Part shown: piece by piece, positions 52,220 through 60,103 of the stretch
Layout of the letters: the number at the start of each line of letters is the position of its first letter
Position numbering within the stretch: the first letter of the stretch is position 1
Assembly (NCBI GenBank): GCA_900540625.1
Contig: UQGP01000007.1
Span: forward strand, 1 to 64,000
Origin: an uncultured Porphyromonadaceae bacterium
Lineage (GTDB): Bacteria; Bacteroidota; Bacteroidia; Bacteroidales; Muribaculaceae
Direction of reading: 5' to 3'
DNA length: 64,000 nucleotides
Notes under the pieces: generated by a model
The model's database searches: none
What the model was told of the DNA's origin: nothing
Seen by the model: only the letters and a program-made list of their open reading frames with translations
Translations under genes and position numbers: made by a program

Positions 52220-53944
52220 TTAGATTTTTATTTTACGGCATCCGTGGGGTGATACCAAGATATATATGCCGGGGGCGAGGCCGGCGGCGGAGAACTCGGC
52301 ATTGTCGATGCCCGTGGCAACGCGGATGCCGTGGAGGTTGTAGATGTCGAATGTGGATTCTTCGGCCGTGGTGTCTGTGGCGATGTCCTCGACAGCGCCG
52401 GGGGTCATAACGCTGATGACGGAGACTTCCTTGGAGGCGGTTATGCCGTCGCCGAATGCTACGATTGTCGCCTTGCCTTCGGATACGCCTGTTACGATGC
52501 CCTCGGATGTTACGGTGGCGATATCTTCGTTAAGACTGTACCACTTAATTTGGACGGGAGGACCGTATGCCGGGACTACGGAGGCGGTCAATGTGACGGA
52601 CTGTGAGATGTCTACCGATACATTTTCATCGGAGATGTCAATCTGATATGGAAGTTCTCGGATGTCAGGTATTAGATTCCATACTTTTGCACCTTTATAT
52701 GCGTTTACGCAACCTTGGGGGACGTATAATATCCCCTTGTCGTATGTGTCTGGGCTAAATGTCGTGGTGCTGATTTCCGGAGGCGTGGCAGCGTTGCTGT
52801 ATATCAATAAGAGTTTGTTGTTTTTGAATGTGCCCGGAGGAATGGATGCAGTGGCTTCCCCGATATACATTTTCCATAGGTTTGGCGTTTTACTGAAATC
52901 CAATTTGAAGTTCTCTGTCCATTCGTATGGCAGTACTGCCGAATTTATAGCGCAATTAATGAAAGCATCCGAGTTTACATCTTTGGCATTGAGAATGGAG
53001 ATGTTAAGCAGTTCTTTGCATCCGACGAAAGCCCCGTACTTTATTTGTGAAACTCTGTCCAGGTTTATGTCTTTCAGCTCGGAGCAATTGACGAAAGCAC
53101 CTTCGTCAATAGTGGTTACAGATGGCGGCAATGTTATGGATTTCAGCTTGCTGCAATTGGAGAATGAATGATATCCGATGGAGGTTAGCGCATCGGGCAA
53201 TGTCACGGATGCCAGAGAACTGCAGCCTGAGAAAACCGAACTTCCGAGAGCCGTTATCGAGTTGGGTATGATTACGGATGTCAATCCGGTACAATTCGAA
53301 AAGGCCCCCGTCCCGATATGTGTTATAGTGCCGGGCAAATATATGGAAGTCAGTTTGGAACAGTTGAGGAAAGCTTCGGTGCCGATGGATTCAAGTGTGT
53401 GGGGGATGGCTATGACCGCCAAGTTGGAACAGTTGAAGAAAGCATGGTCTCCGATTGTTGTTGCCGAACTCGGTAAGTGCAGGGAAATCAGCCCGGTGCA
53501 ATTGTAGAACGCCTCAGACCCGATGGTACTTAGAGCGCTTGGCAAAGCCACGGAATTGAGACCGGTACATAACGAAAAGGTTCCCGTGCTGATTTCAGTC
53601 AATGCATCGGGCAGTTTTATAGTGGTCAGTCCCGTGCAGCCTAAGAAGGCGTATTCGCCTATAGATGTTACGGAATTGGGCAAAACGATAGAAGTAATCT
53701 TGTCCTTAGTTTGGAATGCGCCCTCAAGAATAGCTGTCACGGTGTAATTTTTGCCCTCGATTACTGCTACTTGCGGTATGACGATTTCGCCGGTTTTCAG
53801 GGTCGATACAACCGAGCATGTTCCATCGTCATTGATATAGTAGAACAAGCCGTCATAATGCCATTGAGTTTGCTGCGCTTTTGCCGGAATGAGCGTTGTC
53901 AGCATAAGCGCCAAAGTTGTGAGGCGTATTATCAGGTGTTTCAT
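52220..53944 (-). CDS. BspA-like LRR protein with Ig-like domain, paralog 3
   Basis: 574 residues, the longest and most divergent of the three. Signal peptide (MKHLIIRLTTLALMLTTLIPAKA), about eleven LRR_5 repeats ('LPNSVTSIGEYAFLGCTGLT'), Big_2 domain ('ATVTSEGIVTGVSEGKATIV') and tail 'GIYILVSPHGCRKIKI'. First gene of the probable four-gene unit 53944 to 48154. Upstream of the ATG lie eight T and seven G in a row on the plus strand (A8 and C7 in the transcript), which could vary in length. Confidence 0.88.
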   Translation of the reverse strand: MKHLIIRLTTLALMLTTLIPAKAQQTQWHYDGLFYYINDDGTCSVVSTLKTGEIVIPQVAVIEGKNYTVTAILEGAFQTKDKITSIVLPNSVTSIGEYAFLGCTGLTTIKLPDALTEISTGTFSLCTGLNSVALPSALSTIGSEAFYNCTGLISLHLPSSATTIGDHAFFNCSNLAVIAIPHTLESIGTEAFLNCSKLTSIYLPGTITHIGTGAFSNCTGLTSVIIPNSITALGSSVFSGCSSLASVTLPDALTSIGYHSFSNCSKLKSITLPPSVTTIDEGAFVNCSELKDINLDRVSQIKYGAFVGCKELLNISILNAKDVNSDAFINCAINSAVLPYEWTENFKLDFSKTPNLWKMYIGEATASIPPGTFKNNKLLLIYSNAATPPEISTTTFSPDTYDKGILYVPQGCVNAYKGAKVWNLIPDIRELPYQIDISDENVSVDISQSVTLTASVVPAYGPPVQIKWYSLNEDIATVTSEGIVTGVSEGKATIVAFGDGITASKEVSVISVMTPGAVEDIATDTTAEESTFDIYNLHGIRVATGIDNAEFSAAGLAPGIYILVSPHGCRKIKI

Positions 53945-54281
53945 ATCGGGTAGTTTTTTTTGTTACTTTTTTGTATGAGGGGGGGTGTGCTAATATGAGG
54001 ATTAGGCACTATGATAATGCCGAGCCGTCATGATGCTGTACAAAAGTCTGTTGCCTGCTACTAAAACGGGGCGGATATTAATCACGTTTGACTGCCGCAG
54101 AATATGAACTGTCGACTTTCAATCCGAAATCATGCATACAAAAATAAGTAAAAAAATAATGTAAGGCCACGTGTTGTGCGTAAATACTCGGCCTTAATTG
54201 TTGAAATCACACATCTTTGTGATTTAGGATATTTTGGATTTGTTGTTTAGGCTTTTTTTGTTGCACAGACTATTGTGTCCG
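53945..54281. other. 337-base gap before the LRR operon
   Basis: No gene. Contains the leader of paralog 3, a run of seven G (53979-53985) and the hairpin at 54204-54225. I found no good TAnnTTTG promoter for the LRR unit, so its promoter may be of another type. Confidence 0.55.
54204..54225 (-). terminator. hairpin after the AraC-type gene
   Basis: Perfect 8-base stem AAATCACA/TGTGATTT with a 6-base loop, 57 bases after the stop at 54282. Few T residues follow; it could equally be an operator. Confidence 0.4.
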
Positions 54282-55418
54282 TCAGCGATAATCCTTGCTA
54301 TTTGGTTTCTTTCTCCATTTGACAGGCGTACACCCGGCATTTTCCTTGAACAGGCGGGTAAAGTGGCTTGGAGAAATGAATCCTGATCTTTCGGAAATGT
54401 CGGCAACCGTCAGTTTGGGATATTGAGTGAGCAGTCGTTTGGCATATTCGATGCGAAGCCCGGTAATCCAATCGCGGAAAGACTTTGCATATGTTGTCTT
54501 GATGAATTCGGACAGGTATGTGCGATTGGTATAAAGTAAGTCCGACAATTCCTTTATTGTAAGTCCGGAACGGACAAAGCCGTCGGCGTCAATCCACTCT
54601 TGTATTTTTTTTGCCATTTTTGCGTGGTATGCCGGGGTCTCTTGTTTCTGTAGCTGTTCCGGTCGGGTGTTATGTGATATATTTTCTTCCGCGGTCACCT
54701 CGCTTTCCATGGCATTCTCTACTTGTTCGTAAAACAGCATATAGTTCAAATAGCAAAGGAACATATAGATATATAGCGGCACGGAGGACAAGATCCAGAC
54801 ATAAATATACTCGTCAGGCAGGAATGTCAGCAGTCCGCATCCCACTCCGTAGATGACAACCCAGTATGTGAACACGGAAAGCCATTTGATATAGGCGCCG
54901 AGGTCGTCCGCATGAGTTTCCTTGAAAATGCGGGTGACTCTGTGATAAACATGGAGTAGCCTTTTGGTCAGAATAAGTCCATAGACAATAAGGCAGGCAG
55001 CCAGAACAAGCATTGCCGATGTCCTTATGTCCCCTTTCGGGAAAACGAGTAGTATGATGCACGAAAGTACGGAATATGAAATCCACAAGCATATATGTGC
55101 CCTAAGTCGCTTCCGGGTGATATAAAAGCGGTCGAGCAGAGTGGTGAGGGCCGAGCTGAACAGCCAATAGCACAGAAAATAGGTGGATAGATTCATCATA
55201 ATGGCGGCATCGGCATTCTTGAATCTGATTCCGAAAAAGAAATGTACCGAATAATTGGCTGCGAGGAGCAATATTGCCGCTCCCATAATTCGACGGGAGC
55301 GTAGGTAGTTCCCGAAAATCGCTTTTTCCGGAGTTTTGGCAAGCAGGAAGTAAAAGCCGAAGAACAACATCAGCGGCAGCGCAATACAAAGGGAGTAGCT
55401 GTATATAGATGATAACAT
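54282..55418 (-). CDS. membrane-bound AraC-family regulator
   Basis: 378 residues. About seven hydrophobic segments fill residues 5-235 ('SLCIALPLMLFFGFYFLLAK' first). The C-terminal 110 residues are an AraC/XylS DNA-binding domain with two helix-turn-helix units: 'LTIKELSDLLYTNRTYLSEF' and 'TVADISERSGFISPSHFTRL'. Such 7TM-HTH proteins sense an unknown signal at the membrane and bind DNA directly. It lies upstream of the LRR unit on the same strand and may control it (inference). Confidence 0.88.
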   Translation of the reverse strand: MLSSIYSYSLCIALPLMLFFGFYFLLAKTPEKAIFGNYLRSRRIMGAAILLLAANYSVHFFFGIRFKNADAAIMMNLSTYFLCYWLFSSALTTLLDRFYITRKRLRAHICLWISYSVLSCIILLVFPKGDIRTSAMLVLAACLIVYGLILTKRLLHVYHRVTRIFKETHADDLGAYIKWLSVFTYWVVIYGVGCGLLTFLPDEYIYVWILSSVPLYIYMFLCYLNYMLFYEQVENAMESEVTAEENISHNTRPEQLQKQETPAYHAKMAKKIQEWIDADGFVRSGLTIKELSDLLYTNRTYLSEFIKTTYAKSFRDWITGLRIEYAKRLLTQYPKLTVADISERSGFISPSHFTRLFKENAGCTPVKWRKKPNSKDYR

Positions 55419-55733
55419 TGTGTATTATGCTTTGTATATTATGCTTGTTTTCTCGGGGCTGAGGCTATGAAGAATCGGCAGACCGGATTGTCTCGGTTTT
55501 GCTCTTTTGTGCGCCCTGATAGCGTTGAAGGCTCTGCTTGTAAGACATGTTATGGGGATAACTTATGAGATTGCCGGATTAGTGTCGAGCCTGCTTATAA
55601 GTAGTGGCAAAGATAGGGAAAATCTCCGATATCGGCATCAAAAATCTCTGTAAAACTTGGATATGGATAATACTGTTCCGGGGTATTGTTCCGGGGAGGT
55701 GATTATGAGAAAACGGCCACTGCGATCTCGAGA
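55419..55733. other. 315-base gap with a candidate promoter
   Basis: No gene. On the minus strand TATCTTTG (55615-55608) with TTTG 23 bases upstream (55642-55639) could drive the AraC-type gene with a leader of about 180 bases. Two near copies of 'TATTATGCTT' lie just before its ATG. Confidence 0.5.
55608..55642 (-). promoter_or_regulatory. candidate promoter of the AraC-type gene
   Basis: Exact -7 box, -33 TTTG at a slightly long spacing of 23. Confidence 0.4.
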
Positions 55734-56420
55734 CTATGGCGTGTGCAGGCGCCACGACGAACCGTCATAGACAAATAGCAATGCTCCGGCGACCAGAAGG
55801 TCTACGATGGCGTCATTTGCGCTCCGTTGCGAGACGTGTATGGCTAAGGCCACTGCTGACGGGGTATCGGCACCGTCGGCGACGGCCTCGATAATCGCAC
55901 CGTGTATGCCTGCATCGCCGACCGAATAGATGCGACAGCCGTCACTATCGGCCTCGCGCCGCCACGCTCGTACCATCAGCGGGTGCGCCGCAATATTTTC
56001 GTCGGCTACGCGAAAGTAAGCCCGGTGTTTGCCGTCGGCTTCGATGACTGTCACCGGTCGAGTGTCCGACGGAGCAATGTATGCGCGTATCACCACCGAA
56101 GCCTTGGCGCCGGGACGGTCGCTGTCGGTATCGCCGGTGCGATATGCTGTGAAGTCCACGGGTTGGGGTGGCTCGCAATAGCATTGTGCCGCCTGCTCGA
56201 CCACGAAGATGTCTTCTTCGGAACGTATTCCGGCAATGGCGCCATTGTCCTTGACGCCGATGAGCAAGTGCCCGCCGGCGTTGTTGGCGAAAGCCGAAAC
56301 GGTGCGTGCAATCTTGCGCGCATCGTTGACCGTGAGTTTGAAGTCTTGGGTCTCGTCCTCGCCTCGCGCCACCAGTTCGGAAATGTATCGGTAGCCGCGT
56401 ATGGCCTTGAGGTCTTTCAT
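55734..56420 (-). CDS. AlbA_2 (Schlafen-type) domain protein
   Basis: 228 residues from MKDLKAIRGYRYISELVARG. N-terminal AlbA_2 domain with 'DETQDFKLTVNDARKIARTV' and 'SAFANNAGGHLLIGVKDNGA', known as a nucleic-acid-binding or ATP-binding fold. The C-terminal 70 residues may form a winged helix ('AIHVSQRSANDAIVDLLVAG'). The frame is open far upstream into luxS, but the Met at 56420 overlaps the luxS stop by four bases, which fixes the start. A regulator role is likely but not shown. Confidence 0.82.
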   Translation of the reverse strand: MKDLKAIRGYRYISELVARGEDETQDFKLTVNDARKIARTVSAFANNAGGHLLIGVKDNGAIAGIRSEEDIFVVEQAAQCYCEPPQPVDFTAYRTGDTDSDRPGAKASVVIRAYIAPSDTRPVTVIEADGKHRAYFRVADENIAAHPLMVRAWRREADSDGCRIYSVGDAGIHGAIIEAVADGADTPSAVALAIHVSQRSANDAIVDLLVAGALLFVYDGSSWRLHTP

Positions 56421-56896
56421 TCGGGATATCTGAGGCGTTCGGCCGTAATGTGTTCCAGTGTTCGGCCGAAGCGTTCGGCCAGTGCGCGCGCCGCCGGCAG
56501 GTCGTTGAAGGTGTAGTTGCCGCAGTCGCGAGCCGTAGCCCCGGGGATATCGCCCTCGAAGGTGGCGATAAAGCGGAACATTTCGCGCATCAGCGGCACA
56601 ATATCTTCGCTTTCGAGGTTGCCTTGAAGTATGAGGTAACTGCCGGTGCAGCAGCCCATAGGCCCCCAATAGACTACGCGGTCGCGCCATTCGGCATTAT
56701 TGCGCAACCATGTGGCGGCAAGATGCTCGATGGTATGCAGCGCTCGCGGATCGGCGGCCGGTTCGCGGTTGGGTGCGGTCATGCGTATATCAAAGGTGGT
56801 GAGGACGTCGCCCGAGGGCGTGGTGTCGCGTCGGGATACGTATATGCCCGGTTGTAAGACCAGGTGATTGATGCGGAAGCTGGCTATCTTATCCAT
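56417..56896 (-). CDS. luxS: S-ribosylhomocysteine lyase
   Basis: Converts S-ribosylhomocysteine to homocysteine and DPD, the precursor of autoinducer-2. 159 residues. Metal ligands His54 and His58 in 'HTIEHL' and Cys125 in 'DCGNY' are present, along with 'GPMGCCTGSY'. Forms the SAH recycling pair with mtnN, which is 42 bases upstream, and overlaps the AlbA_2 gene downstream. Confidence 0.96.
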   Translation of the reverse strand: MDKIASFRINHLVLQPGIYVSRRDTTPSGDVLTTFDIRMTAPNREPAADPRALHTIEHLAATWLRNNAEWRDRVVYWGPMGCCTGSYLILQGNLESEDIVPLMREMFRFIATFEGDIPGATARDCGNYTFNDLPAARALAERFGRTLEHITAERLRYPE

Positions 56897-56938
56897 TTTA
56901 CATACTTGTTTGGCGTGTCTAAAATATAGACGGTGGAG

Positions 56939-57616
56939 TCAGAGCACCTCGAGCAGGTGATGCAATACCTCAAAGGTGTGGCGCGGAGCGTCTTCCCAGA
57001 AGTTTTCGTATTGGGCGATGTTGTCGTGCGTGGCTCCGGGAGTGTCGCTGATGACGCGCATGCACACAAAGGGGACATTCTTCAGATGACATACCTGGGC
57101 TATGGCACCCGACTCCATATCTACGGCCACTGCCTCGGGTATCACTTCAAGAATGTGCTGCACCTCTTCGGGACGCGATACAAAGATGTCGCCCGAAGCG
57201 ACAACGCCGCGTCTTACGTCTGCACCCATACGCTCTATTGTCCCGGGTGTCAGCGGCGACTCGAAGTACAACGGGCATCCGGCGGCCTGGCCGGGCACTG
57301 TACCCGGGCCGCACCATACGTCATGGTAAGCCACGGCCGAGGCCACTACGACATCTCCTATTGATGCTCCGTGTCCCGTGCCTCCGGCCACGCCGGTATT
57401 GATGATGATGGCGGGGTGGAAGGTGTCGATAAGCGTCAATGTGCCTACGGCGGCATTGACCTTGCCTATGCCGCATTGCATCACGGTGACGTTGTGGCGT
57501 CCCATGGTGCCGGTATGATAGGTGTAATCATTGACTGTGGTGCGCGAGGTGTCGTGCAAGAGCGGAAGCAGCAGCTCCAACTCCTTGGTCATGGCTACGA
57601 TGATGGCTATATTCAT
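56939..57616 (-). CDS. mtnN: 5'-methylthioadenosine/SAH nucleosidase
   Basis: Removes adenine from methylthioadenosine and S-adenosylhomocysteine, feeding LuxS. 225 residues. 'VMQCGIGKVNAAVGTLTLID', 'NTGVAGGTG' and the catalytic region 'VAVDMESGAIAQVCHLKNVP' and 'RVISDTPG' are intact. First gene of a probable mtnN-luxS-AlbA_2 operon. No TAnnTTTG promoter was seen between it and the tRNA terminator. Confidence 0.95.
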   Translation of the reverse strand: MNIAIIVAMTKELELLLPLLHDTSRTTVNDYTYHTGTMGRHNVTVMQCGIGKVNAAVGTLTLIDTFHPAIIINTGVAGGTGHGASIGDVVVASAVAYHDVWCGPGTVPGQAAGCPLYFESPLTPGTIERMGADVRRGVVASGDIFVSRPEEVQHILEVIPEAVAVDMESGAIAQVCHLKNVPFVCMRVISDTPGATHDNIAQYENFWEDAPRHTFEVLHHLLEVL

Positions 57617-57696
57617 GTGTGTAAGTATATAGATGCGTTTTGGCGCGTGATTGCGGTATTTGTGCCGGCGAGTGTCTGCTCGGACCGTTTTGACGC

Positions 57697-57735
57697 AAAA
57701 AAAATCCCCGGAGACGTTTTAACGTGTCACCGAGG
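57697..57735 (-). terminator. terminator of tRNA-Val
   Basis: On the minus strand an imperfect GC-rich stem (57735-57706) followed by eight T (57704-57697). Confidence 0.8.
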
Positions 57736-57745
57736 GTGTCTGTGG

Positions 57746-57820
57746 TGGGCGCTGAGGGATTCGAACCCCCGACCCTCTGCTTGTAAGGCAGACGCTCTGA
57801 ACCAGCTGAGCTAAGCGCCC
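57746..57820 (-). tRNA. tRNA-Val, anticodon TAC
   Basis: 75 bases: acceptor GGGCGCT/AGCGCCC, D loop 'AGCTCAGCTGGTTCAGAGC', anticodon stem TCTGC/GCAGA with loop CTTACAA, T arm 'GGGGGTTCGAATCCC'. Discriminator A; CCA not encoded. Confidence 0.96.
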
Positions 57821-57841
57821 GGTTTCTCGCCGAAAGCGTTG

Positions 57842-57872
57842 CAAAGTTACGCACTTTCCCCGAACCCACAAA
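57842..57872 (-). promoter_or_regulatory. promoter of tRNA-Val
   Basis: On the minus strand TTTG (57872-57869), 19 bases, TAACTTTG (57849-57842), ending 21 bases before the mature 5' end. Confidence 0.85.
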
Positions 57873-58345
57873 ATTTTTTTCACGCTTTTTTCGGTAAAAA
57901 TTTTCGCAGTCGTTCCTCGCTCGGCTTCTTATGCGGTCATTTTCAGCGCGTAATGCTGCGCACGAAGGCTTGTGCCGACGGTACATAATTTATGTTAAAT
58001 CTCGAGAAAACGAGGCGCCGGGCTGCTTTCGGCAGAATAGATTCTCTAAATTGCATCGAACTAAATTGCCTCGAAAAGGACGTCAAAATCAAGTCAACCG
58101 ATTTCAGAAACGGACATTGTCGTGCGTTCGGTCAAAAGGTCTTGGCGGTGGGGTATTGCGGATTTCGGGGAAAAGGCGTACCTTTGCAGACGAAGAGAGC
58201 GACGCCTCGGGCGAGACGTCAAACTCTCGGATAATTCAGGGTACTCAGATGTCTCGGAGTGCCCCGAAATTTGGTGCATTGCACTGTACTAAGCAGAAAA
58301 AGCATTAGAACCGTAAGGCTTAATATCAATAACCCCAATAAGTGC
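57873..58345. other. gap between tRNA-Val and pyrG
   Basis: No gene: the overlapping short frames have no recognisable character. It holds the pyrG promoter (58155-58186) and a leader of about 150 bases, in which I saw no known riboswitch. Confidence 0.55.
58155..58186 (+). promoter_or_regulatory. promoter of pyrG
   Basis: ATTG (58155-58158), 20 bases, TACCTTTG (58179-58186): exact -7 box, one mismatch in the -33 box. Confidence 0.65.
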
Positions 58346-59962
58346 GTGGAAACTAAATATATCTTCGTGACCGGCGGCGTGGTTTCGTCGTTGGGCAAAG
58401 GCATCATTTCGTCATCATTGGCTTGCCTGCTCAAGGCTCGCGGCTATCGCGTGACCATACAAAAGTTTGACCCGTATATCAATATCGATCCCGGGACATT
58501 GAACCCCTACGAGCATGGCGAGTGCTATGTAACCGTAGACGGACACGAGGCCGACCTCGACCTGGGTCACTACGAACGTTTTACCGATATTCAGACCACG
58601 CGCGCCAACAACGTCACCACCGGCCGTGTCTATCAGAGCGTCATCAAGAAAGAACGCGAAGGCGTCTATCTGGGCAAGACCGTGCAAATCGTACCTCATA
58701 TCACCGACGAAATCAAACGCAATGTCAAGGCCTTGGGCAATACCGGACGTTTTGACTTTGTAATCACCGAAATAGGTGGTACCGTGGGCGATATCGAGTC
58801 GCTGCCTTATCTGGAAAGCGTGCGTCAGTTGCGCTGGGAGCTCGGGCAGAACAGCTTGTGCATACACCTGACATACGTGCCGTATATCGCTGCGGCCAAG
58901 GAGCTGAAGACCAAGCCCACACAACACTCTGTCAAGCAATTGCAGGAGGTGGGTATACAGCCGGACATTCTGGTACTTCGCACCGAGCATGACATCAATG
59001 CCGAGATGCGTCGCAAGATTGCCTTGTTCTGCAACGTAGCACCCGAAGCTGTCATCCAAAGCATAGACGTACCTTCTATATATAAGGTGCCCGTGACTAT
59101 GCACCACCAGCATCTGGACGAGATAGTGCTGCGTAAGACCGGGCTTGAACCTCAGGGCGAACCGCACATGGCTCCGTGGCACGATTTTCTCGAGCGCATG
59201 GACAATGCCACCGAAACCGTAACCATTGGATTGGTAGGTAAGTACGTCGAACTGCAAGACGCCTACAAGTCCATTAATGAAGCGCTGTTCCAGGCCGCGA
59301 CATACAACGATCGCCGACTGAAATTGGTGTCGATACATTCCGAGAAAGTCAATGAAGGCAACGTCGATGCTTTACTGAGAGATATGGACGGCGTAGTCGT
59401 TGCTCCCGGATTTGGCAGCCGAGGCATCGAGGGCAAGTTTGTGGCGCTGCACTGGTGCCGCACGCACAATATTCCCACGCTCGGTATATGCTTGGGTATG
59501 CAGTGTATGGTTATCGAATTTGCACGTAACGTTTTGGGCCTCAAGGAAGCCAATTCCACCGAGATGGATCCCAGCACGCCCGACAACGTCATCGACCTTA
59601 TGGAAGAGCAGAAGAGCATTACCGAAAAGGGCGGTACTATGCGCTTGGGCGCATACGACTGCACCTTGCGCCCTGACTCCAAGGCCGCCGAAGCATACGG
59701 CACCACCGAGGTGCGCGAACGACATCGCCATCGCTTCGAATTCAACGAAGCATATCGACAGCGTTTCGAAGAAGCCGGTATGCAATGTGTCGGCGAAAAC
59801 CCCGAAACACATCTTGTCGAGGTCGTCGAACTGCCGCAACTGCGCTGGTACATCGGTACGCAATACCATCCCGAGTATTCGTCCACGGTGCTGCATCCCA
59901 ACCCGATATTCTTGTCCTTTGTACGCGCAGCCATCGCCTACGACAAGGACAAAAACAAGTGA
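58346..59962 (+). CDS. pyrG: CTP synthase
   Basis: Makes CTP from UTP with ammonia from glutamine. 538 residues. Amidoligase domain opens with 'TKYIFVTGGVVSSLGKG' and contains 'FDPYINIDPGTLNPYEHGEC'; glutaminase domain has the nucleophile Cys in 'GICLGMQ' and the His in 'YHPEYSS'. The start is a GTG at 58346, giving the normal N-terminus; an upstream ATG (58259) would add 29 residues with no family character. Confidence 0.95.
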   Translation: METKYIFVTGGVVSSLGKGIISSSLACLLKARGYRVTIQKFDPYINIDPGTLNPYEHGECYVTVDGHEADLDLGHYERFTDIQTTRANNVTTGRVYQSVIKKEREGVYLGKTVQIVPHITDEIKRNVKALGNTGRFDFVITEIGGTVGDIESLPYLESVRQLRWELGQNSLCIHLTYVPYIAAAKELKTKPTQHSVKQLQEVGIQPDILVLRTEHDINAEMRRKIALFCNVAPEAVIQSIDVPSIYKVPVTMHHQHLDEIVLRKTGLEPQGEPHMAPWHDFLERMDNATETVTIGLVGKYVELQDAYKSINEALFQAATYNDRRLKLVSIHSEKVNEGNVDALLRDMDGVVVAPGFGSRGIEGKFVALHWCRTHNIPTLGICLGMQCMVIEFARNVLGLKEANSTEMDPSTPDNVIDLMEEQKSITEKGGTMRLGAYDCTLRPDSKAAEAYGTTEVRERHRHRFEFNEAYRQRFEEAGMQCVGENPETHLVEVVELPQLRWYIGTQYHPEYSSTVLHPNPIFLSFVRAAIAYDKDKNK

Positions 59963-60103
59963 TATCGGGTATAATCGAATTGTAACTAATTAATTCCTCA
60001 ACAGATACGCTACACGACGGCACTCGCAAATACTGAGGCGCAATCCGATAGCCGAATTGGAGTGCCTGTCTGACTGATACGACAAACATCATAAACACCG
60101 CAA

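Noticed and set aside
58259..58345. Upstream ATG start for pyrG
   Set aside because: Adds 29 residues with no counterpart in CTP synthases; the GTG at 58346 gives the family N-terminus.
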